The notes: generated by a model from the letters alone, not told the origin. DNA of 64,000 nt from Pirellulales bacterium (GCA_035533075.1 DATLUO010000140.1:1-64000); one strand, 5' to 3'; positions 1 to 7,478 are shown, numbered from the stretch's first letter. Translations and numbers: made by a program.

Positions 1-1
1 C

Positions 2-148
2 CATGAACCTTTGAACTACGAAAGCATGCTCGCCTTTCGCCGAGTGTCCCGCCTTCTGCCCAAAGATGTTCCGATCATTCTCGAAACGCCCGTCGCGGCG
101 GCGAGAATCGAGAAAGAGCTCGAAAAGGTCGGCTGGCTGATTGAGTGA
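2..148 (+). CDS. C-terminal end of a probable sugar phosphate isomerase/epimerase (partial)
   Basis: This is an open frame entering from the left edge and ending in TGA at 146-148, about 48 residues. The readable part (RVSRLLPKDVPIILETPV, then an E/K-rich helix ending GWLIE) looks like the last strand and helix of a TIM-barrel enzyme of the xylose isomerase-like/AP endonuclease 2 family, where a 'P-(V/I)-(I/V)-L-E' strand near the C-terminus is common. The start and active-site residues lie outside the window, so substrate and reaction cannot be given. The family link is inferred from this short tail only. A convergent, decayed gene overlaps its last bases on the other strand. Confidence 0.45.
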   Translation, partial: HEPLNYESMLAFRRVSRLLPKDVPIILETPVAAARIEKELEKVGWLIE

Positions 149-540
149 CACTACAGTTCGCGACCGCCCGAACAGTTCCCGACCGCCCGAAGCGAATCGC
201 TGGATGACGTCTGAAGATGACGGCTTCGTGGAGGCCGCTCTTGCGCTGACGCTTGCGCATCCGCTCGATGGATTCGAGCCGAAAACCGAAGTGCCCGAAG
301 ATCGAGGCGAGAATCTCGTCGCTCGGCGGCCCGATCAAGCCCAGCTCTTCCGCCACGCTGCTCATTTCCCTCGTTGTCCTGGTATAGAGGTGCGGCCATA
401 CTTCGCGTCGCTGGTTGGAGTAGCGGAGCAACTGGCAGGTCCGGGTGGCCCTCGATCCATTGCCAACCCATTGCCGCGAGCTGCCGGCCGAAGGGCTTTT
501 CGACGACCTCAGATTCCCTATCAATGACGCTCGTTGTCAT
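75..540 (-). pseudogene. Remnant of a type I restriction enzyme R-subunit-like gene (hsdR-like), frameshifted
   Basis: The ATG at 540 overlaps the stop of the upstream gene by 4 bases, as expected of an operon member. The first ~40 residues (EVVEKPFGRQLAAMGWQWIE, then GHPDLP) match the usual beginning of HsdR-type subunits, where 'F-x-RQL-x-A-x-GWQW-x-EGDPDVP' precedes the nuclease domain. After about position 420 this frame becomes low-complexity arginine-rich sequence typical of a wrong frame. A second minus frame (down to 75) then looks protein-like (REMSSVAEELGLIGPPSDEI). A full HsdR is about 1000 residues, so at most a small, frame-shifted piece is left. HsdR identity is inferred from the N-terminus; the second half is not identified. 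Confidence 0.4.
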
Positions 541-1445
541 TCCCAGGCTGGTACGCTCAGCAAGACGTACCGAGGTTTGCCGCTGCCGACCTGAGTCGCC
601 ATCACCGAAATCTCTGTGGGCTGGTGCAGATGGCGGTTGATCGAGTCGGGATCGGCCACCCCTGGACCGACCTTGCCGCGAATCACTTCGCTCTCGGCGG
701 AGAGCCTGAACTCAAACCGCCGCGATTCCGGCAGCACGCCGAGAAACTCGCCGTGCAGCGTCTTTCGCTCCTCTCGCAGGTTTTCGCGGCTCAATCGCGC
801 CACGGCGCGGCGGACCTCGCCGACATCGCGAAAGCGTGAGGCCCGCTCGTTAAACTCCAGCGCGCAAACGGCTTCGTTCGAGGCAAGCAGCTCCAGGAAT
901 TCGCGGACCGCCGCAACGGCACGCGGATCAGCCGCCGACGCGGAATCGGCCAGGTCGTCGTCGCTGCCTCGCGTACCTTCCAACAAGCCCCGAACGATTT
1001 CAAGAGCTTGGCCCGCTGGGTTCTCGTCGCCGAAATCGAGCACATTGGGGCGATACTCCTCGAACTCGAAGCCGAACGATCCGACAGCAGTGCTCGTGAT
1101 CAACAATTGGCTGTCGGCACGATTGGGGACCGGCCCCATGGCGGCCAACGGCGCCGCAAGACCGGCGGCGACCTTGGCCACCGCGTCGGCAAATCGGTTG
1201 GCCGCCTGGCTGCCAAAGTCGGCGAAAATCCCTCGGCAGTCGAGCACCGGCCGACCGCCAAACGTGAGCACCGCCCGCGCGGGTCCGCGCCGCGGCGCCC
1301 CGCCCGCGGCGAGCCGCTCGTCAACTTCCTCCAAACGGGCCTCCAAGCCGGACCGATCGAGCACGTTCTCGCGCGGAATACCGGCCAGCATGCGCCGCAG
1401 GGCGGTCTGTTCGCTACGAAGCTGATTGTGTTCCTGAATGTTCAT
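537..1445 (-). CDS. Conserved-looking hypothetical protein, 302 aa, within the decayed RM operon
   Basis: No family was recognised. The ATG at 1445 overlaps the stop of the preceding gene (ATGA), and its own stop overlaps the next ATG at 540, so it was translated as part of one minus-strand operon. The protein begins with a coiled-coil-like stretch (residues ~1-50: EHNQLRSEQTALRRML, then GLEARLEEVDERL). It continues with a mixed alpha/beta region containing RAVLTFGGRPVLDCRGIFAD, and ends without a membrane segment or signal peptide, so it is probably cytoplasmic. The frame is intact over its full length, in contrast to the RM pieces around it. It always travels here with the DUF6932-like protein upstream, which suggests the two act together; this is inference from context. 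Confidence 0.7.
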   Translation of the reverse strand: MNIQEHNQLRSEQTALRRMLAGIPRENVLDRSGLEARLEEVDERLAAGGAPRRGPARAVLTFGGRPVLDCRGIFADFGSQAANRFADAVAKVAAGLAAPLAAMGPVPNRADSQLLITSTAVGSFGFEFEEYRPNVLDFGDENPAGQALEIVRGLLEGTRGSDDDLADSASAADPRAVAAVREFLELLASNEAVCALEFNERASRFRDVGEVRRAVARLSRENLREERKTLHGEFLGVLPESRRFEFRLSAESEVIRGKVGPGVADPDSINRHLHQPTEISVMATQVGSGKPRYVLLSVPAWE

Positions 1446-2038
1446 GGCGTAGCTCCCGTCGGCGGGGCCGCACTCAGATAGGCGGCCGCCGTGCCGTCTT
1501 CCACGAAGGCCAAATCAATTGTCAAGTAGCCCTTCCACCGCGCGTCGCGCCGGTGCGACCACATGCTGTACCAATAGGTGCTTCTTTCAATAAGCCGGTC
1601 CGCAGCCGTCGCCAGGTCCACCAGATAGGCATCCATATTATAGACATTTTTGAACGCCAGGCGTTCATCCTTCGTGCGCGGAAAAAGGCCCGGATTTCGG
1701 GCTTGGATTTCAAGCTGCGTGGCCCCGGCGGGCAGGTGAAAAAAGGTCACCACGTCCAGGTCATTTGGGGCGCGGTCTTCCAGTAGCTCGATGTTCTCCA
1801 AAAAGCTGCCGTCGAGCCACTGGAATCCGCGCGTCAATCCCACCGCGTGCAATCGACTTCGATACCGCAGCAATCCGTCGAGAATGGCATGCCGCTGGGG
1901 CGATGTGTTGAACCGCAGCACCACCTCCGACAGAGAAACGAAGTACGGCGACCGCTCCGAGCTTGCCGGTCGTGTCGCGTCGATCGGCGGCAGAATGCCG
2001 GTTGCTGTCCACGGCGGTATGGCGACTCGCGACATCAC
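1442..2038 (-). CDS. DUF6932-like (nucleotidyltransferase-fold) protein
   Basis: 198 residues. The middle contains the pattern WLDGSFLENIELLEDRAPND followed by LDVVTFF. This resembles the 'G-S-F ... P-x-D-(I/L)-D-(V/L)-(V/L)' active-site signature of minimal nucleotidyltransferase-fold proteins grouped as DUF6932, in which the acidic residues bind metal. The C-terminal part (STYWYSMWSHRRDARWKGYL, then TIDL) is also typical of that group. The start is GTG 2038 or ATG 2035; GTG overlaps the stop of the preceding frame by 4 bases (GTGA), and its stop overlaps the next ATG. Such proteins often sit in restriction-modification and other defence islands. A role as a toxin-antitoxin or nucleotide-modifying partner of the 302-aa protein downstream is only a suggestion. 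Confidence 0.6.
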   Translation of the reverse strand: MMSRVAIPPWTATGILPPIDATRPASSERSPYFVSLSEVVLRFNTSPQRHAILDGLLRYRSRLHAVGLTRGFQWLDGSFLENIELLEDRAPNDLDVVTFFHLPAGATQLEIQARNPGLFPRTKDERLAFKNVYNMDAYLVDLATAADRLIERSTYWYSMWSHRRDARWKGYLTIDLAFVEDGTAAAYLSAAPPTGATP

Positions 2039-2256
2039 GCGCCCCCCGTTTCAATTTTCGCGGATACACGCATGCGGCCGCTCAGCAGATCGGCCATCAG
2101 GCCAGGCGACCGGTCGGCTTGAGCGACACAAATGTGACGCGGATGCCGGCAACCGATGACCTCCTGAACGTTGCTCACCCGATGCCCTCCGCCAAGCGCA
2201 CCGCGAGGTGCTTTCGCGCGCGTACCCGACGCAGGCAGGCGCAATGCAGCAGGCAA
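2035..2256 (-). pseudogene. Remnant of a type I RM specificity subunit (hsdS-like), C-terminal end only
   Basis: Only the last ~20 residues are recognisable: SPGLMADLLSGRMRVSAK matches the typical end of HsdS subunits ('L-K-x-G-L-M-(Q/A)-D-L-L-T/S-G-R-V-R-V'). There the conserved helix closes the second half of the specificity ring. Everything upstream in this frame looks non-coding, so both target-recognition domains are gone. The stop at 2035-2037 overlaps the GTG start of the DUF6932-like gene, so the operon joint downstream of hsdS is preserved. The piece is too short to function. Confidence 0.5.
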
Positions 2257-2621
2257 ACTAGCAGGTTGGGCGGTGAATGCAAGCGGGCGCGAGGCTTGCG
2301 TGGCAACATCCGTCGGCTTCCATATCGCTTGCCGTTGCGCGTCACCTGTTCGCCGCCGGCGGTCTCAGGCACCGATTCACCGAGCGCCTTGACCTCCACC
2401 ACGGCCCGCAGGTTGCCCGACTTGGCCTTGGCGAGGCCGAAATCGGGTCGCCCCGAGCCGGTGTCGGCCAGTTCCGCGGTCGCGCGGACGGCCGGATCAA
2501 GCTCCGCCCCGACGGCATTGAGCAGATTTTCCAGGGCCGCGCGGTAGGAAAGTTCCGGCGTGCCTCTTCTGCTCGCGCGGATTTCGAACAGGCGGTCGAG
2601 ATAGGCGGCAACCGGTTTCAC
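2175..2621 (-). pseudogene. Truncated N-terminus of a type ISP/IIG-like restriction-modification enzyme
   Basis: The GTG at 2621 overlaps the TGA of the upstream gene (GTGA). The first ~95 residues are typical of the N-terminal nuclease module of single-chain (type ISP-like) restriction-methylation enzymes: YLDRLFEIRASRRGTPELSY, NLLNAVGAELDP, then the putative PD-(D/E)xK site GRPDFGL ... AVVEVKAL and GGEQVTR. In the family, 800-1400 residues of methylase and target-recognition sequence follow. Here the frame degenerates after about position 2320 and stops at 2175, where the hsdS-like remnant begins. The sequence therefore appears to be a deletion joint between two RM genes. Not functional as a methyltransferase. 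Confidence 0.55.
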
Positions 2622-3184
2622 GTGGCGGCCTCCGGAGCAGGCTTGAGAAACTTGACGTAGGCCAACATGCCCATGCGGTCGACGGTAAAACGCACGAACG
2701 CCGGGTCGCGCTTCTGGAGCGTTTTGAGCAACTCCGCTCCCGGCGTAAGGGCGAGCAAGACCAGGCTGCGCGTGAGCGGCGAGTAAGTCCCTTTCCTGAT
2801 CAGCTCCAGCGACGTGCCGAGATAGGGATATCGCCGCCAACTGGCCTCTGCCAATTTGCCGGTGCGCGATGGAAGCCTCGCGTCGGCCAGGCAGACGTCC
2901 TGGATTTCCAAACGTACCGGTGCGCCGTTCGCCGGTTCGAGCACCGCATTACCCAAGTCGTGATACGAGCGGTGCGTAAGCCGGTTTGTCACGTACTCGC
3001 GCGTTTGAGCGTCGAGCGGGGACGAGACGACGACTCGTTTCGTGACACACTCGATGAGGCGTTTGCCGAGCGTTTCCAAGTTGCTGGTTTCGGTCTTGTT
3101 GACCAAGGCGCAAAGCGGCTTCAAATAGCCGAGCCGTTGCATGGTTCGGTTGGCCGAATCAAGCACGCGAATGCGTTTGGCCAT
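2618..3184 (-). CDS. Hypothetical protein, 188 aa, first intact gene of the RM-derived operon
   Basis: No family was recognised. From the ATG at 3184 (MAKRIRVLDSANRTMQRLGY) the frame runs to a stop that overlaps the GTG of the truncated RM gene, so the two were translationally coupled. The sequence is a soluble alpha/beta protein with many basic residues, ending RMGMLAYVKFLKPAPEAAT. Position and coupling suggest an accessory protein of the former restriction-modification system. The same frame stays open upstream through an smpB remnant to a GTG at 3346, so a longer product with an SmpB-like N-terminus is possible. The ATG at 3184 is preferred because the sequence character changes there. Confidence 0.55.
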   Translation of the reverse strand: MAKRIRVLDSANRTMQRLGYLKPLCALVNKTETSNLETLGKRLIECVTKRVVVSSPLDAQTREYVTNRLTHRSYHDLGNAVLEPANGAPVRLEIQDVCLADARLPSRTGKLAEASWRRYPYLGTSLELIRKGTYSPLTRSLVLLALTPGAELLKTLQKRDPAFVRFTVDRMGMLAYVKFLKPAPEAAT

Positions 3185-3199
3185 GGTGAAGTCTGCTAC

Positions 3200-3367
3200 C
3201 CCTCGCTTCCGCCGCAAGGCCCGGGCGATGTCGCGTTGGACCGAGGCTTTCTTGATCCTCTCGCGCTTGTCGTGCAGTTTGCGGCCGCGGCAAATGCCCC
3301 TGAGCAGCTTCACGCGGCCCTGTTTGAAGTACATCTTCAGGGGCACCAGCGTGAGACCCAGTTCGAC
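3200..3367 (-). pseudogene. smpB: Stub of smpB (SsrA-binding protein), C-terminal third only
   Basis: The minus-strand frame reads VELGLTLVPLKMYFKQGRVK, then GRKLHDKRERIKKASVQRDI and ARALRRK. This is the conserved C-terminal part of SmpB, the protein that delivers tmRNA to stalled ribosomes ('G-x-TLVPLK-(L/M)-YFKNGR-x-K ... G-K-K-x-H/YDKRE ... R-D-I-x-R-A'). An in-frame TGA lies about 30 bases before this segment, and the first two thirds (the beta-barrel that binds tmRNA) are missing, so it cannot be a working smpB. No tmRNA gene was recognised nearby. The stub reads on without a stop into the 188-aa gene. smpB/ssrA loci are common integration sites for islands, which fits the RM island that follows. 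Confidence 0.7.
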
Positions 3368-3437
3368 CGTTGCGCGACCGTGTCGGAGAGTTCAGCCCGG
3401 TCTGGGAATTGCCGGGAAAGTAAGGATCTCATAGGGC

Positions 3438-4547
3438 CTATTCCATCCGCCGCCGAAAGAGCAGCGTGGCGGCTGAGAGCGTCACCGTCGCAATCACGGC
3501 CATCGGCCAGATGTAGGCCAGGGCGACCGCGGCGGGCATGTCTTTCAGAAACACGCCCTTCACCACCACCATGAAGTAACGGATTGGATTGGCGTAGCTG
3601 ACGTATTGCAGCCAGTCGGGCATGTTCTCGATCGGGCTGGCAAATCCGGAAAGCAGCATGGCCGGCACCATGAACACGAACCCTCCCAGAATCGCCTGCT
3701 GCTGCGTCTTGGCCAGGGCCGAGATGAACAACCCCACACCGATCACCGCGAACAAGTAGACGACCATGGCGGCATAGAGCAACGCGAGTGAGCCGTGCAG
3801 CGGCACGCGGAAGGCCAGCACACCCACCAAGATCATGCCCGACGCTTCGGCCACGCCGACCAAGAGCGCCGGCGCCGTCTTGCCGATAATGATCTCCGTG
3901 GGGCTGAGCGGCGAGACGAGAAGCTGCTCGAAGGTGCCCAGCTCGCGCTCGCGGGCCACGGAAAGCGCCGTCACCACCACGCCCATCAACGTCGTGAGAA
4001 TGGCCACCAGGCTGGGGACCGAGTGCCAGGTGCTCATCAGGTTGGGATTGAACCAGGTGCGGGCCACTACGACGCTGGCCGGCCGCGGAGTGCGCCGCCG
4101 CCGCGGAAGCTCGGCACTGTAAGCCTCGACGATCGCCGCCGAGTATCCGGCCACGAGTTGGGAAGCGTTCGAGCGCCGGCCGTCGAGCACAAGCTGCACC
4201 TTGGCCGGGCGGTTTGCCCACACCTCGCGCGAGAAGTCGGGCGGAATGTGCAGCACCATCAGCGCCTGCCGCGAGTCGATCACCTGGGCCATTTCCTCGT
4301 CGGACTTCAGATAGTCGATGCGGCTAAAGGTGGGGGCCCCTTCGAAGCGCGCAATCAGGTCGCGCGAGGCCGTGCCAGGATCGCGGTTGAGCACCGCCAT
4401 CCGCACGTTCTTGGCTTCCTCGGTGGCGGCGAAGCTGAAGATCAGCATCTGGAACAGCGGCGGCACGATCAGGATCACCCGGCTCTTGCGGTCGCGCCAC
4501 AGGGCCAGCAGCTCTTTGATTACCAGTGACGTCACGCGGTCGATCAT
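3438..4547 (-). CDS. ABC-2 type transporter permease (YbhR/YhhJ-like)
   Basis: 369 residues, inner membrane. Layout: one N-terminal membrane segment (residues ~23-41, VILIVPPLFQMLIFSFA), a ~130-residue extracytoplasmic domain, then five membrane segments in the C-terminal half. The family motif region is NPNLMSTWHSVPSLVAILTT ... VARERELGTFEQLLVSPLSP, where the 'E-x-G-T' turn contacts the ATPase. This is the DrrB/YhhJ arrangement of drug or polysaccharide/lipid exporters. It starts 5 bases after the stop of a second permease of the same family, so the two likely form a heterodimer. No ATP-binding subunit or HlyD-type partner is in the operon within the window; it must be supplied from elsewhere. 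Substrate unknown. Confidence 0.88.
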   Translation of the reverse strand: MIDRVTSLVIKELLALWRDRKSRVILIVPPLFQMLIFSFAATEEAKNVRMAVLNRDPGTASRDLIARFEGAPTFSRIDYLKSDEEMAQVIDSRQALMVLHIPPDFSREVWANRPAKVQLVLDGRRSNASQLVAGYSAAIVEAYSAELPRRRRTPRPASVVVARTWFNPNLMSTWHSVPSLVAILTTLMGVVVTALSVARERELGTFEQLLVSPLSPTEIIIGKTAPALLVGVAEASGMILVGVLAFRVPLHGSLALLYAAMVVYLFAVIGVGLFISALAKTQQQAILGGFVFMVPAMLLSGFASPIENMPDWLQYVSYANPIRYFMVVVKGVFLKDMPAAVALAYIWPMAVIATVTLSAATLLFRRRME

Positions 4548-4551
4548 GGCG

Positions 4552-5709
4552 TCACTCCAATCGCAGGCGTGTGGCCCGCATCAACAAGACGAACAGCACC
4601 GCTGCGAACGCCGCCAAGGCCAGCGTGTTGGGTACGAGCACGTCCGGCACGTCGCCCGCCAGAAAGAGCGTTTGCAGTGAGGGAACAAAATAACGGGCAG
4701 GCAAGATGTAGGTCAGGGCGCGAATCGGCAGCGGCATGCTGTCGATCTCGAAGATGAAGCCCGACAGCTCGAACGCCGGCAAAAAGGCCGCGATCAAGGC
4801 CGCCTGGCTGGCGGCGAACTGATTGCGGCTCACCGTCGAAATGAAGAGCCCCAACGGCAACATGGCCAGCAAGAAGGCCGCCGAAACGATCACCAAGGCA
4901 AGCACCGATCCGCGAAAGGGAACGTCGAACAGGATTACAGCCGCGGTGGCGGCCAGGCCCATCGCGGCCATGCCCAATGCAAAATAAGGCAGCAACTTGC
5001 CGAGCAGAAACTCCGCGCGGCTGATCGGCGTGGCCATCAGGGCTTCCATTGTGCCCCGCTCCCACTCGCGGGCCACGACCAGTGCCGTGAGCAGCGTGCC
5101 GATCAGGCTCATGATGATGGCCATCGAGCCGGGCACCAGGAAATTCTGGCTTCGCAGCTCCGGGTTGAACCAATACCGCGGCTCGACGCTGATCCGCGGA
5201 GTGATGGCCCGCGCGGCCAGCCCGACGCGCGAGAGCCTCTCTTCGGCGACCCAGGTGCTCCACACTCCTTGCACATAATAGGCCACCAGGCCGGCCGTGT
5301 TGGGTTCGCTGCCATCGACGATCGCCTGCACCGGCGCGGTCGCGCCGCCTCCCATGCGGTCGCCAAAATCGGACGCCAGCACCACAACCCCTTTCAGCCG
5401 TCCGGCAACCAGGTCGTTTTGGAACTGCCGCCGCGTGCGGGCAAGGTGAACGTGAAAGTAGGGCGAATTGCGAAATGCGGAGACGAGGCTTTCGGCCTCC
5501 GGCGTCGGTTGCTCGACGACCAGGCCGATTTCGACGCGCCGCAGGTCGAGCGACACGCCGTAGCCGAACAGAAACAGCAGGACCAGCGGCAACAGGCCGG
5601 CGATCAGGTAGCTGCTCGGATCGCGCACGATCTGCAGCGATTCTTTACGCACCAGTCCGGCCACGCGACGCAAACGGCCCCCATGCATGGTCGATTCCAA
5701 AACCATCAC
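4552..5709 (-). CDS. ABC-2 type transporter permease (YbhS/YhhJ-like)
   Basis: 385 residues from GTG 5709 (an ATG follows at 5706); the start overlaps the stop of the HEAT-repeat gene (GTGA), so translation is coupled. Layout: a membrane segment at ~35-55 (LIAGLLPLVLLFLFGYGVSL), an extracytoplasmic domain with NPELRSQNFLVPGSMAIIMS at its end, then five membrane helices. The coupling turn is AREWERGTMEALMATPISRA. It resembles the 3438-4547 protein in length and order, and the two are adjacent in one operon, as ybhS-ybhR are in Escherichia coli. That suggests a heterodimeric export channel. The usual ATPase gene is not beside it. Confidence 0.88.
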   Translation of the reverse strand: MMVLESTMHGGRLRRVAGLVRKESLQIVRDPSSYLIAGLLPLVLLFLFGYGVSLDLRRVEIGLVVEQPTPEAESLVSAFRNSPYFHVHLARTRRQFQNDLVAGRLKGVVVLASDFGDRMGGGATAPVQAIVDGSEPNTAGLVAYYVQGVWSTWVAEERLSRVGLAARAITPRISVEPRYWFNPELRSQNFLVPGSMAIIMSLIGTLLTALVVAREWERGTMEALMATPISRAEFLLGKLLPYFALGMAAMGLAATAAVILFDVPFRGSVLALVIVSAAFLLAMLPLGLFISTVSRNQFAASQAALIAAFLPAFELSGFIFEIDSMPLPIRALTYILPARYFVPSLQTLFLAGDVPDVLVPNTLALAAFAAVLFVLLMRATRLRLE

Positions 5710-6569
5710 TCACCGGCTTGTAGATGCGCCAGGGCCGTGCGCGCCGAGTCGCGTACCACGCTATTCGTATCGCGTGTCGCGGCACTGAGGTCAGCGAGCG
5801 CTATTTCGGCTTCGGAGCCGAACTTTTCAATCGCACCAATGGCATAAATTCGCACGTTCGCTTCAGGATCCCCCCTAAGCAACTTGGCCAGGGCCGGCAG
5901 CGACAATTTCGGCAACGATCGCTGACAACCGAGAGACCTTGCCGCCCTCCAACGGACGTCCTTGTCAGAATCGGCCAGCGCCTTGATTAATGCCGGCACG
6001 GCGCGGTCGGCATACTTCTTGAAATACTCCAGCGCCATGGCGGCCCCAAAGCGCGTGTCAACTTCTTCCGCAGAAAGTGCCGCAATGAGTGGCGCTACGG
6101 ACTTTTCCCCGATTTCACTCAAGGCAAGTGCCGCAAAAGTCGTCCTCCGGCCCAAGCGCAGTGCCAAAGGTCCAGACAACGACGTTGCCCGGCGTGCCGG
6201 TGCTAGCCGCTCAATGAGCGCCGGGATAGCGGGACTTGCCCTATCGCCGAGAATGCGAAGCGCGGACAGCGACTGCGAAAGCGCCTGGTAATCATCCATT
6301 TGTTCGGCCATCTCTTCGGTAAGATGCGGCGGCACTTGGAATCGTTTGATTAGCAAGGGCAGTGCGTCCGCACCTATCGCCCGGATTGCCTCGGTCGCCA
6401 GACGATCCTTCTCCATGTCGGGATATCGCCCGTACGCCAAGTCTTCGAGCCACGAATTGAGCGTCCTGCCCTGATAGACTGGCTCGGCAGCGTTCAGCGT
6501 CACGGACCACATCAGCATCGTCGAAACGGCGGCGAAACATGTCGAGAGTCGGGCGGTTTCAAACATCAT
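5706..6569 (-). CDS. Secreted HEAT-repeat protein
   Basis: 287 residues. The N-terminus has a signal peptide (hydrophobic core ~residues 10-25, ending SVTLNAAEP). The rest is helical HEAT/PBS-lyase-type repeats, seen as recurring blocks such as DALPLLIKRF, SPAIPALIERL, SVAPLIAALSAEEVDTRFGA, RAVPALIKALADSDKDVRWR and SLPALAKLLRGDPEANVRIY, each ~37 residues apart. Repeat proteins like this act as binding scaffolds, and planctomycetes encode many secreted ones. An AGGAG lies 3 bases before the ATG at 6569 and 6 before the ATG at 6566; the second has the better spacing. It is coupled to the ABC-2 permease downstream, but a functional link is only inferred. Confidence 0.8.
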   Translation of the reverse strand: MMFETARLSTCFAAVSTMLMWSVTLNAAEPVYQGRTLNSWLEDLAYGRYPDMEKDRLATEAIRAIGADALPLLIKRFQVPPHLTEEMAEQMDDYQALSQSLSALRILGDRASPAIPALIERLAPARRATSLSGPLALRLGRRTTFAALALSEIGEKSVAPLIAALSAEEVDTRFGAAMALEYFKKYADRAVPALIKALADSDKDVRWRAARSLGCQRSLPKLSLPALAKLLRGDPEANVRIYAIGAIEKFGSEAEIALADLSAATRDTNSVVRDSARTALAHLQAGE

Positions 6570-6580
6570 CAGCTCCTGAC

Positions 6581-6964
6581 CTACGGATTTCTGGGGAAAC
6601 GCGGATGCAACAAGTCCTCGAGAACCTCGTGGGCCGGCCGGTTTTCAAATTCAGCAAGTTTATGAATTGCTTCGACGGTTCTTTCCGCGTAATCGTCGAG
6701 CCGTTCATGCACCGGCACGATTAATTGCCGCAGTGAATCGCGTGGGTTTTGGTAGACTGTGATTCTCCCCTCAATGTCGACGACGTGCTGCCATCCAAGG
6801 CGCTCCGCATAGCCTCGGACCGCTCGCGGCGACACCAGACGCACGGTCTCCAACGGCAAGCCCTTTAGCAGCACGGCAACTACCTCGAGAGGGTTCAGGA
6901 TACTGCGCAAGTGGCGAAAACCAAAGTCTGCCTGCTGAGTGTGCCGAGTGCCCGAGTGCTGCAC
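6581..6964 (-). CDS. Small conserved hypothetical protein (type seen with TA or VapBC-like loci)
   Basis: Up to 127 residues. The confident part begins near residue 40 (ETVRLVSPRAVRGYAERLGW) and continues VVDIEGRITVYQNPRDSLRQ and EFENRPAHEVLEDLL. Proteins with this plan ('RGYA-x-x-x-GW ... G-x-I-x-V-Y/F-x-x-P ... L-x-Q-L-x-V-P ... E-x-R-x-x-x-E-V-L-x-D-L') are widespread small cytoplasmic proteins of unknown role. The first ~35 residues are less typical. A GTG about 40 codons in, with GGAG 3 bases upstream, could be the real start, so the start is uncertain. The stop lies 11 bases before the start of the HEAT-repeat gene, which makes this the first gene of the operon running to 3438. Confidence 0.6.
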   Translation of the reverse strand: MQHSGTRHTQQADFGFRHLRSILNPLEVVAVLLKGLPLETVRLVSPRAVRGYAERLGWQHVVDIEGRITVYQNPRDSLRQLIVPVHERLDDYAERTVEAIHKLAEFENRPAHEVLEDLLHPRFPRNP

Positions 6965-7067
6965 GAGCTAGACGCGATGCCCAGGCGATGGTAGCGTAAA
7001 AGGGAGGTCGCTTCGCTTTCGCGGCCATTGTCGCTCAACGTTGACGGCCAAGGCAAGGGTCGCGAGC

Positions 7068-7478
7068 ATGCCGCTTCTCGAGTTTACCGTCCCTGGACCT
7101 CCCGTGTCGCATCAATCGAGAAACAAGGCGGCCTTGGCCCTTTGGAAGGCGGCCGTTCGCACGGAGGCTGCCAGGCGATGGGGTGCAAACCGGCCGCTCA
7201 TGGGCAAGCTGAAGTGTACGATCATTTACTTTCACGAAGACGACTGGCCTTCACTCGACGACGATAATATGGTCAAACCGGTCCGCGACGCCTTGAACGG
7301 CCTGGTCTACGAGGATGACCGCCAGATCACTTACTCCGAGACGGTACAATATCCCATTGAGGCGCCGATTATGATTCGACGTGGGTCGGCGGTTTTGCTG
7401 GCAGCGTCTTCCGTGGGCGACGCATTCGTCTATGTCCGCATCGAAGACGCCCCGCAGGTTTTGCAAATTCCCGGATAA
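7068..7478 (+). CDS. RusA-family crossover junction endodeoxyribonuclease-like protein
   Basis: 136 residues from ATG 7068 (a TTG at 7041 would add nine unlikely residues). The RusA signature is clear: TVPGPPVSHQSRN at the N-terminus and DWPSLDDDNMVKPVRDALNG followed by LVYEDDRQI in the middle. In RusA these aspartates bind Mg2+ and the lysine supports catalysis when Holliday junctions are cut. RusA proteins are usually phage-derived resolvases. Here the gene lies 10 bases upstream of a nuclease/HEPN-like gene instead of in a phage replication block, so a defence or repair role is possible. The C-terminal ~35 residues (AFVYVRIEDAPQVLQIPG) go beyond the catalytic core. Confidence 0.8.
   Translation: MPLLEFTVPGPPVSHQSRNKAALALWKAAVRTEAARRWGANRPLMGKLKCTIIYFHEDDWPSLDDDNMVKPVRDALNGLVYEDDRQITYSETVQYPIEAPIMIRRGSAVLLAASSVGDAFVYVRIEDAPQVLQIPG

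Noticed and set aside
3337-4221. Minus-strand frame overlapping the ABC-2 permease
   Set aside because: It overlaps a well-supported membrane protein, and its translation is Arg/Gly/Ala-rich without family features.
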